29,519 bases of DNA from Fimenecus sp045602655 (GCA_045602655.1 JAZSBY010000124.1:1-29519), one strand, 5' to 3'; positions 1-8,218 are shown, numbered from the stretch's first letter. Notes: generated by a model not told the origin, from the sequence alone. Translations and numbers: made by a program.

Positions 1-1121
1 ATTAATTTTGCAAAGTTTACTATTGCAAGTGCAACACCGCATATAAGTGCAATTGAAAATTCCTTTAAAACAACCTTTAATGTATCTCTGAATTCAATTT
101 CACCCAAAGAAATACCACGGATAATTGTTGATGAGGACTGATTACCACAGTTACCGCAAGTACCCGTAAGCATTGGGATAAAGGCTGTAAGAGCCACGCA
201 AGCAGTCAGAGCTCCCTCAAAGTGGGTGATTATTCTTTCAGTAAATGTTGCAGAAACCATCAAAAGCATAAGCCACGGGATACGCTTTTTAAAGTTTTCA
301 AAAACACCCATTTTAAGATATGGCTTGTCAGTTGGTGTAATCGCAGCCATCAATTCCATATCTTCTGTGATTTCTTCCTGCAAAACATCAATAGCATCGT
401 CGACCGTGATAATACCTACAAGGCGATTTTCTCCGTCTACAACAGGCAGAACAACCAAGTCGTATTTCTGGAAAATATCTGCAACGACTTCTTTATCCTC
501 GTATGTGGTGACAGAGATTACATTATCCTCCATAACCTCACGGATTTCGGCATTTTCGTCTGCAAGAAGCAAATCCTTAACTGTTACATAACCTTTCAGT
601 TTTCTTTTACTGTCAGTTACATAGCAGGTATAAATTGTTTCCTTATCAACACCCGTTCTGCGAATCCTTGTGAATGCATCGGCAACTGTCATTCCCCTTT
701 TAAGGTCAACATACTCGATAGTCATAAGACTACCTGCAGAATCCTCGGGATATTTAAGGATTTCGTTAATGCTCTTACGGGTATCAGGGTCAGTATGCTT
801 TAAAATACGCTTTACAAGTGTTGCAGGCATCTCCTCAATAAGGTCAACCGCATCATCCACATAAAGTTCATCAAGAACCTCGCGAAGCTCGGTATCACTG
901 AATGCACAGATAAGCTGTTCCTGATATTCAGGCTCCATATTAACAAAAACTTCTGCAGCCAATTCTTTATTGAGCAAACGGTAAACAAGTGTAAGTTCAC
1001 GCTCTTCAAGTTCCATAAAGATTTCGGCAATATCCTGCTCATTCATCTCGTCAAGTAACTCTTTTAACGCTTTCCAGTTTTTATTGTGCAAAAGTTCGAT
1101 TAAGATTTCATAGGTTTCCAT
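1..1121 (-). CDS. mgtE: MgtE-family magnesium transporter/channel, 3' end cut by window edge
   Basis: Mg2+ (possibly also Co2+) channel of the cytoplasmic membrane. The visible 373 residues begin METYEILIELL. They contain an acidic helical N domain (about 1-130), a tandem CBS region (about 135-255, including GYVTVKDLL and LVGIITVDDAIDVLQEE), and the start of the membrane domain with the MgtE hallmark GTCGNCGNQSS. Family members have about 450 residues, so the last membrane helices lie beyond base 1. The ATG at 1121 is chosen because AAGGAG lies about 8 bases upstream. The gene is transcribed away from the GPH symporter and has a ~370-base leader with an M-box, a terminator and a small ORF, so Mg2+-dependent repression is expected. 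In the known family the N and CBS domains close the pore at high internal Mg2+. Identity is secure. Confidence 0.96.
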   Translation of the reverse strand, partial: METYEILIELLHNKNWKALKELLDEMNEQDIAEIFMELEERELTLVYRLLNKELAAEVFVNMEPEYQEQLICAFSDTELREVLDELYVDDAVDLIEEMPATLVKRILKHTDPDTRKSINEILKYPEDSAGSLMTIEYVDLKRGMTVADAFTRIRRTGVDKETIYTCYVTDSKRKLKGYVTVKDLLLADENAEIREVMEDNVISVTTYEDKEVVADIFQKYDLVVLPVVDGENRLVGIITVDDAIDVLQEEITEDMELMAAITPTDKPYLKMGVFENFKKRIPWLMLLMVSATFTERIITHFEGALTACVALTAFIPMLTGTCGNCGNQSSSTIIRGISLGEIEFRDTLKVVLKEFSIALICGVALAIVNFAKL

Positions 1122-1155
1122 TTTTCACAACTCCTTCTTTATAGAATAGATATGT

Positions 1156-1217
1156 GAAACTCGGCGAGTATTTTTTAGAAATTGCAGACACAGTCTGCAT
1201 AAATACTCGGAGGTTTC
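1156..1217 (-). promoter_or_regulatory. Long hairpin in the mgtE leader, overlapping the leader ORF
   Basis: In the minus-strand transcript CGAGTATTT (1201-1209) pairs perfectly with AAATACTCG (1165-1173). GAAAC/GTTTC (1213-1217 with 1156-1160) extends the stem past small bulges. A nested GCAGAC-TGT-GTCTGC hairpin (1184-1198) sits in the loop. No U-tract follows, so this is not a simple terminator. CCTCC, spanning the Pro-Pro codons (1209-1213), is complementary to the GGAG of either ribosome-binding site, which would allow alternative folding. A role in translational control of mgtE is inferred. Confidence 0.55.
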
Positions 1218-1243
1218 GCTGTTGTACTTCGACTGACGTCCAC
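1175..1243 (-). CDS. Candidate 22-residue leader peptide upstream of mgtE
   Basis: A GTG-initiated ORF of 22 codons lies between the M-box terminator and mgtE. AAAGGAG sits 8 bases before the GTG. The peptide starts MDVSRSTTAKPPS and ends ADCVCNF before a TAA. Its two proline codons (CCT CCG) fall at the base of a long hairpin whose 5' arm is inside the ORF. I recognise no family. Leader peptides with proline codons control Mg2+ transporters in enterobacteria (mgtL, mgtP), so a ribosome-stalling role is a reasonable inference but is not shown here. It could also be a chance ORF. The good ribosome-binding site, the spacing and the overlap with the structure argue for it. Confidence 0.5.
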   Translation of the reverse strand: MDVSRSTTAKPPSIYADCVCNF

Positions 1244-1272
1244 AATTTTCACTCCTTTTATGTAAACAAAAT

Positions 1273-1308
1273 AAAAAACTGCATTTCGGCAGAAAAGCAA
1301 AAATGCAG
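1273..1308 (-). terminator. Intrinsic terminator of the mgtE M-box leader
   Basis: In the transcript an 8-bp perfect stem CTGCATTT/AAATGCAG (1301-1308 and 1279-1286) is followed directly by six U (1273-1278). The 5' arm TGCATTT can pair instead with AAATGCA at the 3' edge of the M-box (1321-1327). That segment overlaps the 3' strand of the riboswitch P1 helix, giving a mutually exclusive antiterminator. This is the expected arrangement for Mg2+-triggered attenuation. Confidence 0.85.
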
Positions 1309-1322
1309 CTAACAATTCCTTG

Positions 1323-1472
1323 CATTTCGTTCAAGCTTTAGCTTCGCAGGGCGATGAAATTACATTAAATCACACCTTGTTTTTCGATATGACTTGCTAA
1401 CCTGCTAACAGTGTCTCCACCGTTTCGCGGCAGTAATCCGTATCCCTGTGGTAGCCTTACCTACCGAATATG
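1323..1472 (-). promoter_or_regulatory. M-box (ykoK-type) Mg2+ riboswitch
   Basis: The minus strand carries conserved M-box blocks in order: GGTAGGTAAGGCTACC, then ACTGCCGCGAAACGGTGGAG with GACACTGTTAGCAGG, then AAGGTGTGATTTAATG, then GCTAAAGCTTGAACGAA. These match the layout of the Bacillus subtilis ykoK/mgtE leader as I remember it. P1 can form from CAT-(A)-TTCG (1472-1465) with CGAAATG (1329-1323). It sits between a good promoter and an intrinsic terminator upstream of mgtE, the usual target. When Mg2+ binds, P1 should hold AAATG and release the terminator arm, switching mgtE off. Confidence 0.9.
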
Positions 1473-1497
1473 TCATTACATATTTTCTTGTACATAT

Positions 1498-1526
1498 ATT
1501 ATTAACTCTAAAACAGATTTTGTCAA
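1498..1526 (-). promoter_or_regulatory. Sigma-A promoter for the mgtE leader
   Basis: TTGACA (1521-1526) is followed by a 17-base spacer and AATAAT (1498-1503), reading on the minus strand. Transcription would begin near 1491, about 20 bases before the M-box. The consensus -35 and exact spacing make this convincing. Confidence 0.75.
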
Positions 1527-1661
1527 TATGATTTTTCTATTTTTATTGTTTTTTTTGCAATTTTTATAGTAATATTTCACACTTTTAGTTTGCTTACTTT
1601 GTTATATATTAACAAAAAACCTTTTATTGTGTTCATTTTTTGTTAAAATTCGTTTTTTTCA

Positions 1662-1690
1662 TTGATTATGGACTTGAAATATGGTAAAAT
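1662..1690 (+). promoter_or_regulatory. Probable promoter of the GPH symporter gene
   Basis: TTGATT (1662-1667), a 17-base spacer, and TAAAAT (1685-1690) preceded by TGG, an extended -10. It lies 38 bases before the ATG at 1728, in an A/T-rich region with no other evident site. An alternative TTGAAA(1674)/TATGAT(1699) pair has a poorer 19-base spacer. The A/T-rich stretch 1527-1661 between the divergent promoters shows no gene that I can support. Confidence 0.55.
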
Positions 1691-1727
1691 TTATTCACTA
1701 TGATTATAAAAATAAGGAGTGCAAAAA

Positions 1728-4241
1728 ATGAGTTTAGCTCAAACAATCAAAAACGGTGTTGACAATGTTCGCACACATTGGAAAACACCAATGAAGGGCC
1801 GTTATATGCCTTTCAGAGAAATTGCTGCTTATTCAGGCGGTGGTATTGGTGCTTATATGGTTATCACCATGGGTAGTGCTTGCCTTTTATCAGCAAACAA
1901 CACATTCTTATCAGGTGTTCTCGGTGTTGCACCTATGGATATGTATGTAATGTACGTTATTTCTGTTGTTGCCAACATCTTCCTTACCGGTGTTCGTGCT
2001 AACATCATCGACAACACACGAAACAAAGCAGGTAAATATCGTCCTTACATCGTAAAAATGGCTATTCCCGCAGCCGTTATTACAAACATTATGGTTTGGT
2101 TCCCGTATGACAAACTTAGTGTTTGGTTTGGTGAAGGTACTATTTTCGGGCAGGAAAAAGCATATATTGCAAAATGTGCAATAATTATGGTGCTCAACCT
2201 GTTCCTTAACTTCTTCTATTATTTCTTCTATGACGCATACGAAAATCTTATTCACGTGCTCTCTCCAAACTCTGTTGAACGTTCAGACGTCGCTTCAGTA
2301 AAGAGTGTTGTTTATTCTTTTGCTCCAACAGTTATCAATTTTATTACACCACTTATTTCAGAGCATGTTTTCCATTCAAACCAGACAGACATTCGTGTTT
2401 ACAGATTAGTTTACCCGATTCTTGCAGTCGGTGGTATTTTACTTTGTACTGTCGTTTATAAGTACACAGAAGAAAAGATTGTTCAGGCAAGAACTCACGT
2501 TGTTCAGATTAAGTTCGCTGACGCTCTTCGTGCAGTTGCAAAGAACAAATATTTCTGGATTATCTCTCTTGCAGGTTGGATTGGCTTCCTTGAAAGTGCA
2601 TACTCCAACATTATGTATTGGCTTTACAACTACGGTGGTGCTTGCTCGGGCGGTACATATAGCCTTATCACCACTCTTTATGGTAATGCTTCTCTCTGGG
2701 GTATGCTTGCAGCACCTTTCTGCATTCGTAAATGGGGTAAAAAGGCAGTTCTTGTTATAACAAACTTCTTTAACATTGTTTTCATTCTTGCAATGTTACT
2801 CTTCACAGAAGAGATTACATACAATGTAACAATCTTACTTGTTATGTCTTGCTTGTGGCTTAATGCACTTATGGGTTCATTCGCTCACATTCTTAACCCT
2901 GCAATTCAGGCAGACATCCGTGACTATCAGCAATATATCACAGGCGAAAGAATTGACGGTATGTTCTCTGTTGTTACCACAATCGGTACAGTTCTTTCTC
3001 TTGCTACATCATCAGTTCTCCCGTTCATTTACGAGCAAAAAGGTATTACTGTTGAAAATGCAAAATTGGTAACATCAAGACCTGAAATCTTAAACAGAAT
3101 TTTTGACCCTAAAGCAGGCACAACTGTTGGCGATATTCTTGCCAAGCAGTTAGCAGAAGGTCAGAATAACTACGCTAACCCCAACTCAGCACTTTATGAC
3201 CCTGAAATTCTTTTGAGTCTTATTAACGTTCTTATTATTATTGCTGCGTTTGGTGCTTTGATGAACGTTATTCCATTCTTCTGGTATGACTTTAACGAAA
3301 GAAAGCAGAAATCAATTGTTCGCGTTCTTAAAGTTCGTGCTCTCTTCGAAGACTACGGAAACGGCATTACAAACGACGCTCAACTTGTTGAAGGTATTGA
3401 TATTATCCGCGATGCAAGAAAGATGGCAGGCGAAACTCCTAAGGCTACAAGCAAAAAGGATTACAAACTCATTAAAGACAAAAAAGAACGCAAAGCAGCT
3501 ATGGATTTCGACGAAGAAATCGAAGTTTCAAAGTTTGTTTGCGAAGAGCTTGATAAATTCTCAACAGATGTATTCAAGTATCAGCTCAATGTTCAGCAGG
3601 GCATTTACAGTGCAGGTCTTCAGGGTCTCAAACTTATGACTATTGATGAAATCAATGCTGAAATGGCAGCTGCTAAAGCAATGCCAAAGGGTACAAAAGA
3701 AGAAAAAGAAATCCGTAAGTTTGCTATTGAAGTTGCAAGAAAGAAAAAATCTGCTTGCAAGGCACTTAACAAGTATTTCGCAAACGAAGACCTTGTTAAA
3801 CCTGACTTTGCTGAACTTGAAAAACTCTTTGATATTGAAGACGCTTGTGATGAAAAGCTCAAAGTTCTCTATCTTGAATTAAAGGATGCAAAGAAAGCAA
3901 AAAATAAGGCAAAGGCTAAATCACTTAAAGCTGACATTAAAGCTTATGAAGCTAAGAAAGCAGAAGCTAAAAAGGCTTCAAAAGCAGAAATGGATAAACA
4001 CGCTTACTTTGCTCGTGCGGCAAAACCATATCTTGATGCTGAAAAGCTTGTAAAACAAGAAGAGAATTACAAGCATTTCGAGGAAATTGCTGAAATGTAT
4101 GAGGATGCTAAGGTTCGTTACGAACAGGCTCAGGCAGAAGCAGAAGAAAAAGCTCGTAAAGAGAAAGAAGAAGCTGATGCTTATGCAGCACAATTAAAGG
4201 CTGAAAAGGCTGCTAAAAAAGCTGCTAAAAAAAGTAAATAA
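1728..4241 (+). CDS. GPH-family (MFS_2) sugar:cation symporter with long charged C-terminal tail
   Basis: Predicted cytoplasmic-membrane symporter of the glycoside-pentoside-hexuronide:cation family; the substrate cannot be read from sequence. Residues 1-522 carry about 12 hydrophobic segments. DNTRNKAGKYRPY (95-107) matches the family loop D-x-T-x-x-x-G-K-x-R-P, and DYQQYITGERIDG (399-411) matches the second-half family loop. GPH proteins usually have 450-500 residues; this one has 837. Residues ~523-837 form a soluble, lysine/glutamate/alanine-rich, probably helical or coiled-coil extension ending AAKKAAKKSK. The ATG at 1728 is chosen because AAGGAG (1714-1719) is 8 bases upstream; an in-frame GTG at 1719 overlaps that site and is unlikely. 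It is a single gene with its own promoter and a terminator shared with rpoD. The family is confident; the tail's role is unknown. Confidence 0.88.
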   Translation: MSLAQTIKNGVDNVRTHWKTPMKGRYMPFREIAAYSGGGIGAYMVITMGSACLLSANNTFLSGVLGVAPMDMYVMYVISVVANIFLTGVRANIIDNTRNKAGKYRPYIVKMAIPAAVITNIMVWFPYDKLSVWFGEGTIFGQEKAYIAKCAIIMVLNLFLNFFYYFFYDAYENLIHVLSPNSVERSDVASVKSVVYSFAPTVINFITPLISEHVFHSNQTDIRVYRLVYPILAVGGILLCTVVYKYTEEKIVQARTHVVQIKFADALRAVAKNKYFWIISLAGWIGFLESAYSNIMYWLYNYGGACSGGTYSLITTLYGNASLWGMLAAPFCIRKWGKKAVLVITNFFNIVFILAMLLFTEEITYNVTILLVMSCLWLNALMGSFAHILNPAIQADIRDYQQYITGERIDGMFSVVTTIGTVLSLATSSVLPFIYEQKGITVENAKLVTSRPEILNRIFDPKAGTTVGDILAKQLAEGQNNYANPNSALYDPEILLSLINVLIIIAAFGALMNVIPFFWYDFNERKQKSIVRVLKVRALFEDYGNGITNDAQLVEGIDIIRDARKMAGETPKATSKKDYKLIKDKKERKAAMDFDEEIEVSKFVCEELDKFSTDVFKYQLNVQQGIYSAGLQGLKLMTIDEINAEMAAAKAMPKGTKEEKEIRKFAIEVARKKKSACKALNKYFANEDLVKPDFAELEKLFDIEDACDEKLKVLYLELKDAKKAKNKAKAKSLKADIKAYEAKKAEAKKASKAEMDKHAYFARAAKPYLDAEKLVKQEENYKHFEEIAEMYEDAKVRYEQAQAEAEEKARKEKEEADAYAAQLKAEKAAKKAAKKSK

Positions 4242-4253
4242 GTTCAAATAGAC

Positions 4254-4300
4254 AAAAAATTATCCCTGTACTTTAATTAGTACAGGGATATTTTCTTGTT
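4254..4300. terminator. Bidirectional terminator between symporter gene and rpoD
   Basis: A perfect 11-bp stem TATCCCTGTAC/GTACAGGGATA (4261-4271 and 4280-4290) has an 8-base loop. It is flanked by TTTT on the plus-strand 3' side and by AAAAAA (4254-4259) on the other, which reads as a U-tract for minus-strand transcripts. It lies between two convergent genes and can serve both. Confidence 0.9.
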
Positions 4301-4306
4301 TAGTTA

Positions 4307-5398
4307 TCAATCAAGGAAGTCACGAAGTTTTTTACTTCTGCTTGGATGACGAAGCTTTCTGAGAGCTTTTGCCTCAATCTGACGAATACGCTCACGAGTA
4401 ACATTAAACTCTTTGCCTACTTCTTCAAGTGTTCTTGGATGACCGTCCTCAAGTCCGAAACGGAGAGAAAGAACTTTTTCTTCACGAGGAGTAAGTGTTT
4501 TAAGTACCTCTGCCAATTGTTCTTTAAGAAGTGAAATAGATGCTGCATCTGCAGGTGAAAGTGCATCGTCGTCAGGGATAAAGTCACCTAAATGGCTGTC
4601 CTCCTCTTCACCGATTGGTGTTTCAAGAGAAACAGGCTCCTGTGCAAGTCGAAGAATTTCACGAACCTTATCAGGTGACATATCAAGTTCTGCAGCAATC
4701 TCCTCTGCTGACGGGTCGTGGCCGTTTTTATGAAGCAACTGACTGCTTGTCTTTTTTACTTTGTTGATAGTTTCAACCATGTGAACAGGAATACGGATTG
4801 TTCTTGCCTGGTCAGCAATAGCACGGGTAATAGCTTGTCTAATCCACCATGTAGCATAGGTTGAGAACTTAAAGCCCTTTGTATAGTCAAACTTATCAAC
4901 AGCCTTAATAAGTCCTAAATTACCCTCCTGAATAAGGTCAAGGAACTGCATTCCACGACCAACATATCTCTTTGCAATACTTACAACAAGACGAAGGTTT
5001 GCTTCAGCAAGTCTTTGCTTTGCCTTCTTATCATCATCGGAAATACGAATGGCAAGTTCAATTTCTTCCTCAGATGTCAAAAGCGGAACACGACCGATTT
5101 CTTTAAGATAAACTCTTACAGGGTCGTCCATAACAATGGTTTTTGCATCGCCTTCTCCACCGTCGTCGCTCTTTGCCATATCTGTTTCATCAGTGATTGC
5201 ATCGTGAGCCATATCACCAAGGTCATCAATAAGTTCGATATTGTTGGACTCAATAAGTTCATAAAGTTTATCGAGTTCTTCCATCTCAATATCAAGTTCA
5301 AGAATTGCGTTGTCAATTTCCTGAGTAGTGAGTTTACCCACTGCCTTACCTTTTTCTACCAAGGCTCTCAATGCGGATTTTTTATCAAGATTTTCCAT
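4307..5398 (-). CDS. rpoD: Primary RNA polymerase sigma factor (RpoD/SigA)
   Basis: Housekeeping sigma-70 factor, 363 residues, normal for Firmicutes SigA. After a short region 1.1 come region 1.2 (DPVRVYLKEIGRVPLLT), region 2 with the core-binding and -10-melting helices (GNLGLIKAVDKFDYTKGFKF then STYATWWIRQAI), region 3 (IRIPVHMVETINKV) and region 4 (TPREEKVLSLRFGL, then the helix-turn-helix EEVGKEFNVTRERIRQIEAKA). The ATG at 5398 follows AAGGAG; an in-frame GTG at 5413 lies upstream of that site and is rejected. It follows dnaG by 25 bases as last gene of a dgt-dnaG-rpoD cluster, the clostridial form of the macromolecular synthesis operon, and ends at the bidirectional terminator. Confidence 0.98.
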   Translation of the reverse strand: MENLDKKSALRALVEKGKAVGKLTTQEIDNAILELDIEMEELDKLYELIESNNIELIDDLGDMAHDAITDETDMAKSDDGGEGDAKTIVMDDPVRVYLKEIGRVPLLTSEEEIELAIRISDDDKKAKQRLAEANLRLVVSIAKRYVGRGMQFLDLIQEGNLGLIKAVDKFDYTKGFKFSTYATWWIRQAITRAIADQARTIRIPVHMVETINKVKKTSSQLLHKNGHDPSAEEIAAELDMSPDKVREILRLAQEPVSLETPIGEEEDSHLGDFIPDDDALSPADAASISLLKEQLAEVLKTLTPREEKVLSLRFGLEDGHPRTLEEVGKEFNVTRERIRQIEAKALRKLRHPSRSKKLRDFLD

Positions 5399-5423
5399 TG
5401 TTTTCTCCTTCACTTCTAAAAAG

Positions 5424-7169
5424 TTATTTAAAAAATTTTAAGAAATCCTCATCACTGATGTTTTCCACATCTACATCTTTAAGGCTTTTCTTATTTTTTT
5501 CATTTAAAATTACATTTATACAATCATGGCACTCTGCCATAGTGTTTTTAAGAGTATGCGAGATTGTCTGAATTTTCGCCACAGCACTGATTTCATCCTC
5601 GGTTAATTCACCGTAAAGAAATGATATTTCAGCAGATTTACCCTGACGGAGTCTATCCGTAACTGCCTTGAAAATCCGTTTATTAAAGTCTGTTACAAAG
5701 TCCTCATAGGAGATTTTCTCGTCAATCCCCTTAAGAAATTCGGGATTTGCCATAACAAGCGCTATGAGCATCTCCTCTGCCTTTGCACTACGATAATAGG
5801 CTTTTCGTTGAGAATTGAGCTTGTCCAGAATATCCTCTTGCCGTTGAATCTGTGTGAACTCTTTTTTTCTCTCAACAACGGTATTTCTTTTTGCCTGCCG
5901 TTTTGCTTCAGCAATTATAACATCCTTTGCAACGGATAATTCGTTAGCAAGTCGGGAAGCGTAAATCTCAAGTTCAATAGCACCTACACCTGAAAGGACT
6001 TTAATGGCAGCCTGAAGATACTGTCGTTTACCGTCATCACTTGCCAAATCATATTTACTATGTTCTCGCAAAAGTGCAAATTCCACCTCGTTGGCTGCTC
6101 CCGTGATTATGGCTTTCATTTTTTCAACACCATAATTCTTGATTATCTCGTCAGGGTCCTTGCCTCCACTAAGTCGCAGAATTTTAATCTTTGCGTTAGT
6201 ACTTTTAAAGATTGTCAATGCTCTTGCAGCAGCCTTCTGCCCTGCCTCGTCTGCATCATAAGAGATTAAAATTTCCGACGCATATCGTGACAAAAGGTGT
6301 GCTTGCTCACTTGTAAGTGCTGTACCAAGACCTGCAACAGCATTTGTAAAGCCTGCCTGATGAAGTGCTATAACATCCATATAACCTTCACAGAGAATCA
6401 AACTATCCTTACCGCTTTTTTTTGCAAGATTAAGGGCAAAAACACCCATACTCTTTTTATAAACCAAGGTATCCGAGGTGTTAAGATATTTTGGTTTTGA
6501 GTCATCCATAACTCGTCCGCCAAAGGCAATTACATTTCCTTTAACATCAATTATAGGGAACATAACGCGATTACGGAAATTGTCATAGATATTATCAGGA
6601 TTCTTCTGTGAACGCCTTGAAAGGTTTGCATATACTAATTCATCCTTGGTATATCCCTTATTCATAAGGTAATTTATAAGGGCATTAAAGGAATCAGGTG
6701 CAAAGCCCAAGCCAAATTTACGAATTGTGTCGTCCGTAAGTCCCCTGTCCTTAAAATATCTGTAACCTACTGTACCGTCATTAGTTTTAAGAACATTGTG
6801 AAAAAATCTTGCTGCCTCACGATTAGCCTCCAACATACGGAGTCTTCGTTTATTCATTGTACTGTCATAGCTGTTTTCGTCAGGCATATCAAGTCCCACA
6901 CGGTCTGCTAAAAAACGAACAGCATCAATATAATCAAGATTTTCGATATTCTTAATAAATGTTATTACATCTCCGCCGTTACCGCAACCAAAGCAATAAT
7001 AGGACTGCGTGTCGGGATAAACTGTAAAGGAAGCAGTTTTTTCACCGTGGAACGGACAAAGGCCTTTACTTATTCGTCCTGCTCTTTTTAAGTTAACATA
7101 GGAAGAAATAGTACTCTCAATGTCGGCACGATTACGAAGTTCCTGTAAAAAATCATCTGATAACGCCAA
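5424..7169 (-). CDS. dnaG: DNA primase
   Basis: Synthesises RNA primers at the replication fork. 581 residues, typical length. The N-terminal CHC2 zinc-binding domain has Cys38, His41, Cys59 and Cys62 (LCPFHGEK, YCFGCGNGGD). The catalytic core includes FGGRVMDDSKPKYLNT and the TOPRIM motifs LILCEGYMDVIAL and ISYDADEAGQKAA. The C-terminal part is helical and probably binds the replicative helicase. The start is a TTG at 7169 with GAGGAGG about 7 bases upstream; no ATG or GTG fits as well. The start is only 2 bases from the dgt stop, and the ribosome-binding site lies inside dgt, so translation is probably coupled. rpoD follows. Confidence 0.98.
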   Translation of the reverse strand: MALSDDFLQELRNRADIESTISSYVNLKRAGRISKGLCPFHGEKTASFTVYPDTQSYYCFGCGNGGDVITFIKNIENLDYIDAVRFLADRVGLDMPDENSYDSTMNKRRLRMLEANREAARFFHNVLKTNDGTVGYRYFKDRGLTDDTIRKFGLGFAPDSFNALINYLMNKGYTKDELVYANLSRRSQKNPDNIYDNFRNRVMFPIIDVKGNVIAFGGRVMDDSKPKYLNTSDTLVYKKSMGVFALNLAKKSGKDSLILCEGYMDVIALHQAGFTNAVAGLGTALTSEQAHLLSRYASEILISYDADEAGQKAAARALTIFKSTNAKIKILRLSGGKDPDEIIKNYGVEKMKAIITGAANEVEFALLREHSKYDLASDDGKRQYLQAAIKVLSGVGAIELEIYASRLANELSVAKDVIIAEAKRQAKRNTVVERKKEFTQIQRQEDILDKLNSQRKAYYRSAKAEEMLIALVMANPEFLKGIDEKISYEDFVTDFNKRIFKAVTDRLRQGKSAEISFLYGELTEDEISAVAKIQTISHTLKNTMAECHDCINVILNEKNKKSLKDVDVENISDEDFLKFFK

Positions 7170-7171
7170 TA

Positions 7172-8185
7172 CTATCCCTCCTCAAGTCCCACATCAACCC
7201 AGGAATCGGGGATGAATATATTTTTATAAACTACAAGAAGGTATCTGTCACTCATACCTGCGATATAGTCGCAGACGGCTCTTTGCACACCTTCATCTTC
7301 AATTATGTAATGATAGGCTTTAGGAATTCTCTCTGGATTCTTTAGGAAATAATCATAAAGACGAAGAATTATGTCAATTGCCTTGGTTTCTTCACCCTTA
7401 CAAACAGGGTTTGTATAAACCTTGTCAAACATAAAGGCATGAAGCTCGTCAAAGGGCTGCTGAACATCCGGTGAGAAAATAATATTATCCACACTGTTCT
7501 CAACAACATTTAATACCATTGTATTGATTCGTGCCGATTTTTTAAAACCAAGTGCCTTGCGGATTGCCACGGGAATATCCTCTTCACACATAACACCTGC
7601 ACGGACTGCATCATCAATATCGTGATTTATATATGCGATTTTATCGGCAAGTTTAACAATTCTGCCCTCAAGGGTATCGGCTTCCTTGCCACGGGTATGA
7701 CAAACAATACCGTCACGGACCTCATAGGTAAGATTAAGTCCTTTACCGTTTTTCTCAAGTTTTTCCACAACTCTCAAACTCTGGTCATAATGACGGAAGC
7801 CACCGGGGAAAACAGAATTCAACGCTCTCTCCCCTGCGTGTCCGAACGGGGTATGTCCCAAATCGTGTCCGAGAGCAACTGCCTCAGTCAAATCACCATT
7901 AAGGGAAAGTCCGTTTGCAATAGTTCTTGCAATCTGCGAAACCTCAAGAGTGTGGGTAAGTCTTGTCCTGTAATGGTCACCCTCAGGTGACAGGAAAACC
8001 TGAGTTTTATGCTTTAATCTTCTGAACGAGTTGGAATGAATAATCCTATCTCTGTCCCGTTGAAAATCAGTTCTCAAGGAGCATTTTTCTTCTGCAACTT
8101 CTCTGCCTTTTGAGTTAACACTAAGACAAGCTTTATCTGAAAACAATATTTTTTCGTTGTTCTCAATTTTTTCTCTTACAGTCAT
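7172..8185 (-). CDS. dgt: dGTPase-like HD-domain deoxynucleoside triphosphate triphosphohydrolase
   Basis: Predicted dNTP triphosphohydrolase giving deoxynucleoside plus triphosphate, 337 residues. The HD metal site is visible: RLTHTLEVSQIA supplies the first His, GHDLGHTPFGHAGE the HD pair and following His, and KIAYINHDIDDA the last Asp. The N-terminal arginine-rich stretch RDRDRIIHSNSFRRLKHKTQV is family-typical. This is the shorter Gram-positive class, whose substrate preference is less settled than that of E. coli Dgt. The ATG at 8185 follows GGAGG. It is the first gene of the cluster with dnaG (2-base gap) and rpoD, linking nucleotide-pool control to replication and transcription initiation. 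Confidence 0.93.
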   Translation of the reverse strand: MTVREKIENNEKILFSDKACLSVNSKGREVAEEKCSLRTDFQRDRDRIIHSNSFRRLKHKTQVFLSPEGDHYRTRLTHTLEVSQIARTIANGLSLNGDLTEAVALGHDLGHTPFGHAGERALNSVFPGGFRHYDQSLRVVEKLEKNGKGLNLTYEVRDGIVCHTRGKEADTLEGRIVKLADKIAYINHDIDDAVRAGVMCEEDIPVAIRKALGFKKSARINTMVLNVVENSVDNIIFSPDVQQPFDELHAFMFDKVYTNPVCKGEETKAIDIILRLYDYFLKNPERIPKAYHYIIEDEGVQRAVCDYIAGMSDRYLLVVYKNIFIPDSWVDVGLEEG

Positions 8186-8212
8186 TAAAATGCCTCCTTT
8201 TTTACCCTTCTA

Positions 8213-8218
8213 ATTATA
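8213..8218 (-). promoter_or_regulatory. Possible -10 element for dgt-dnaG-rpoD
   Basis: A perfect TATAAT lies 28 bases upstream of the dgt ATG in the minus orientation. Upstream is a T-rich stretch with no good -35 hexamer at 16-18 bases, so the call rests on the -10 and its position between two genes. Confidence 0.4.

Noticed and set aside
222..803. Plus-strand 193-codon open frame within mgtE
   Set aside because: It is antisense to conserved MgtE CBS-domain coding sequence, has no family resemblance and no plausible ribosome-binding site; a shadow frame.
1125..1334. 69-codon minus-strand frame starting MNEMQGIVSC over the M-box end and terminator
   Set aside because: It spans the riboswitch P1 strand and the terminator hairpin, lacks an SD at its start, and its composition is that of structured leader RNA rather than protein.
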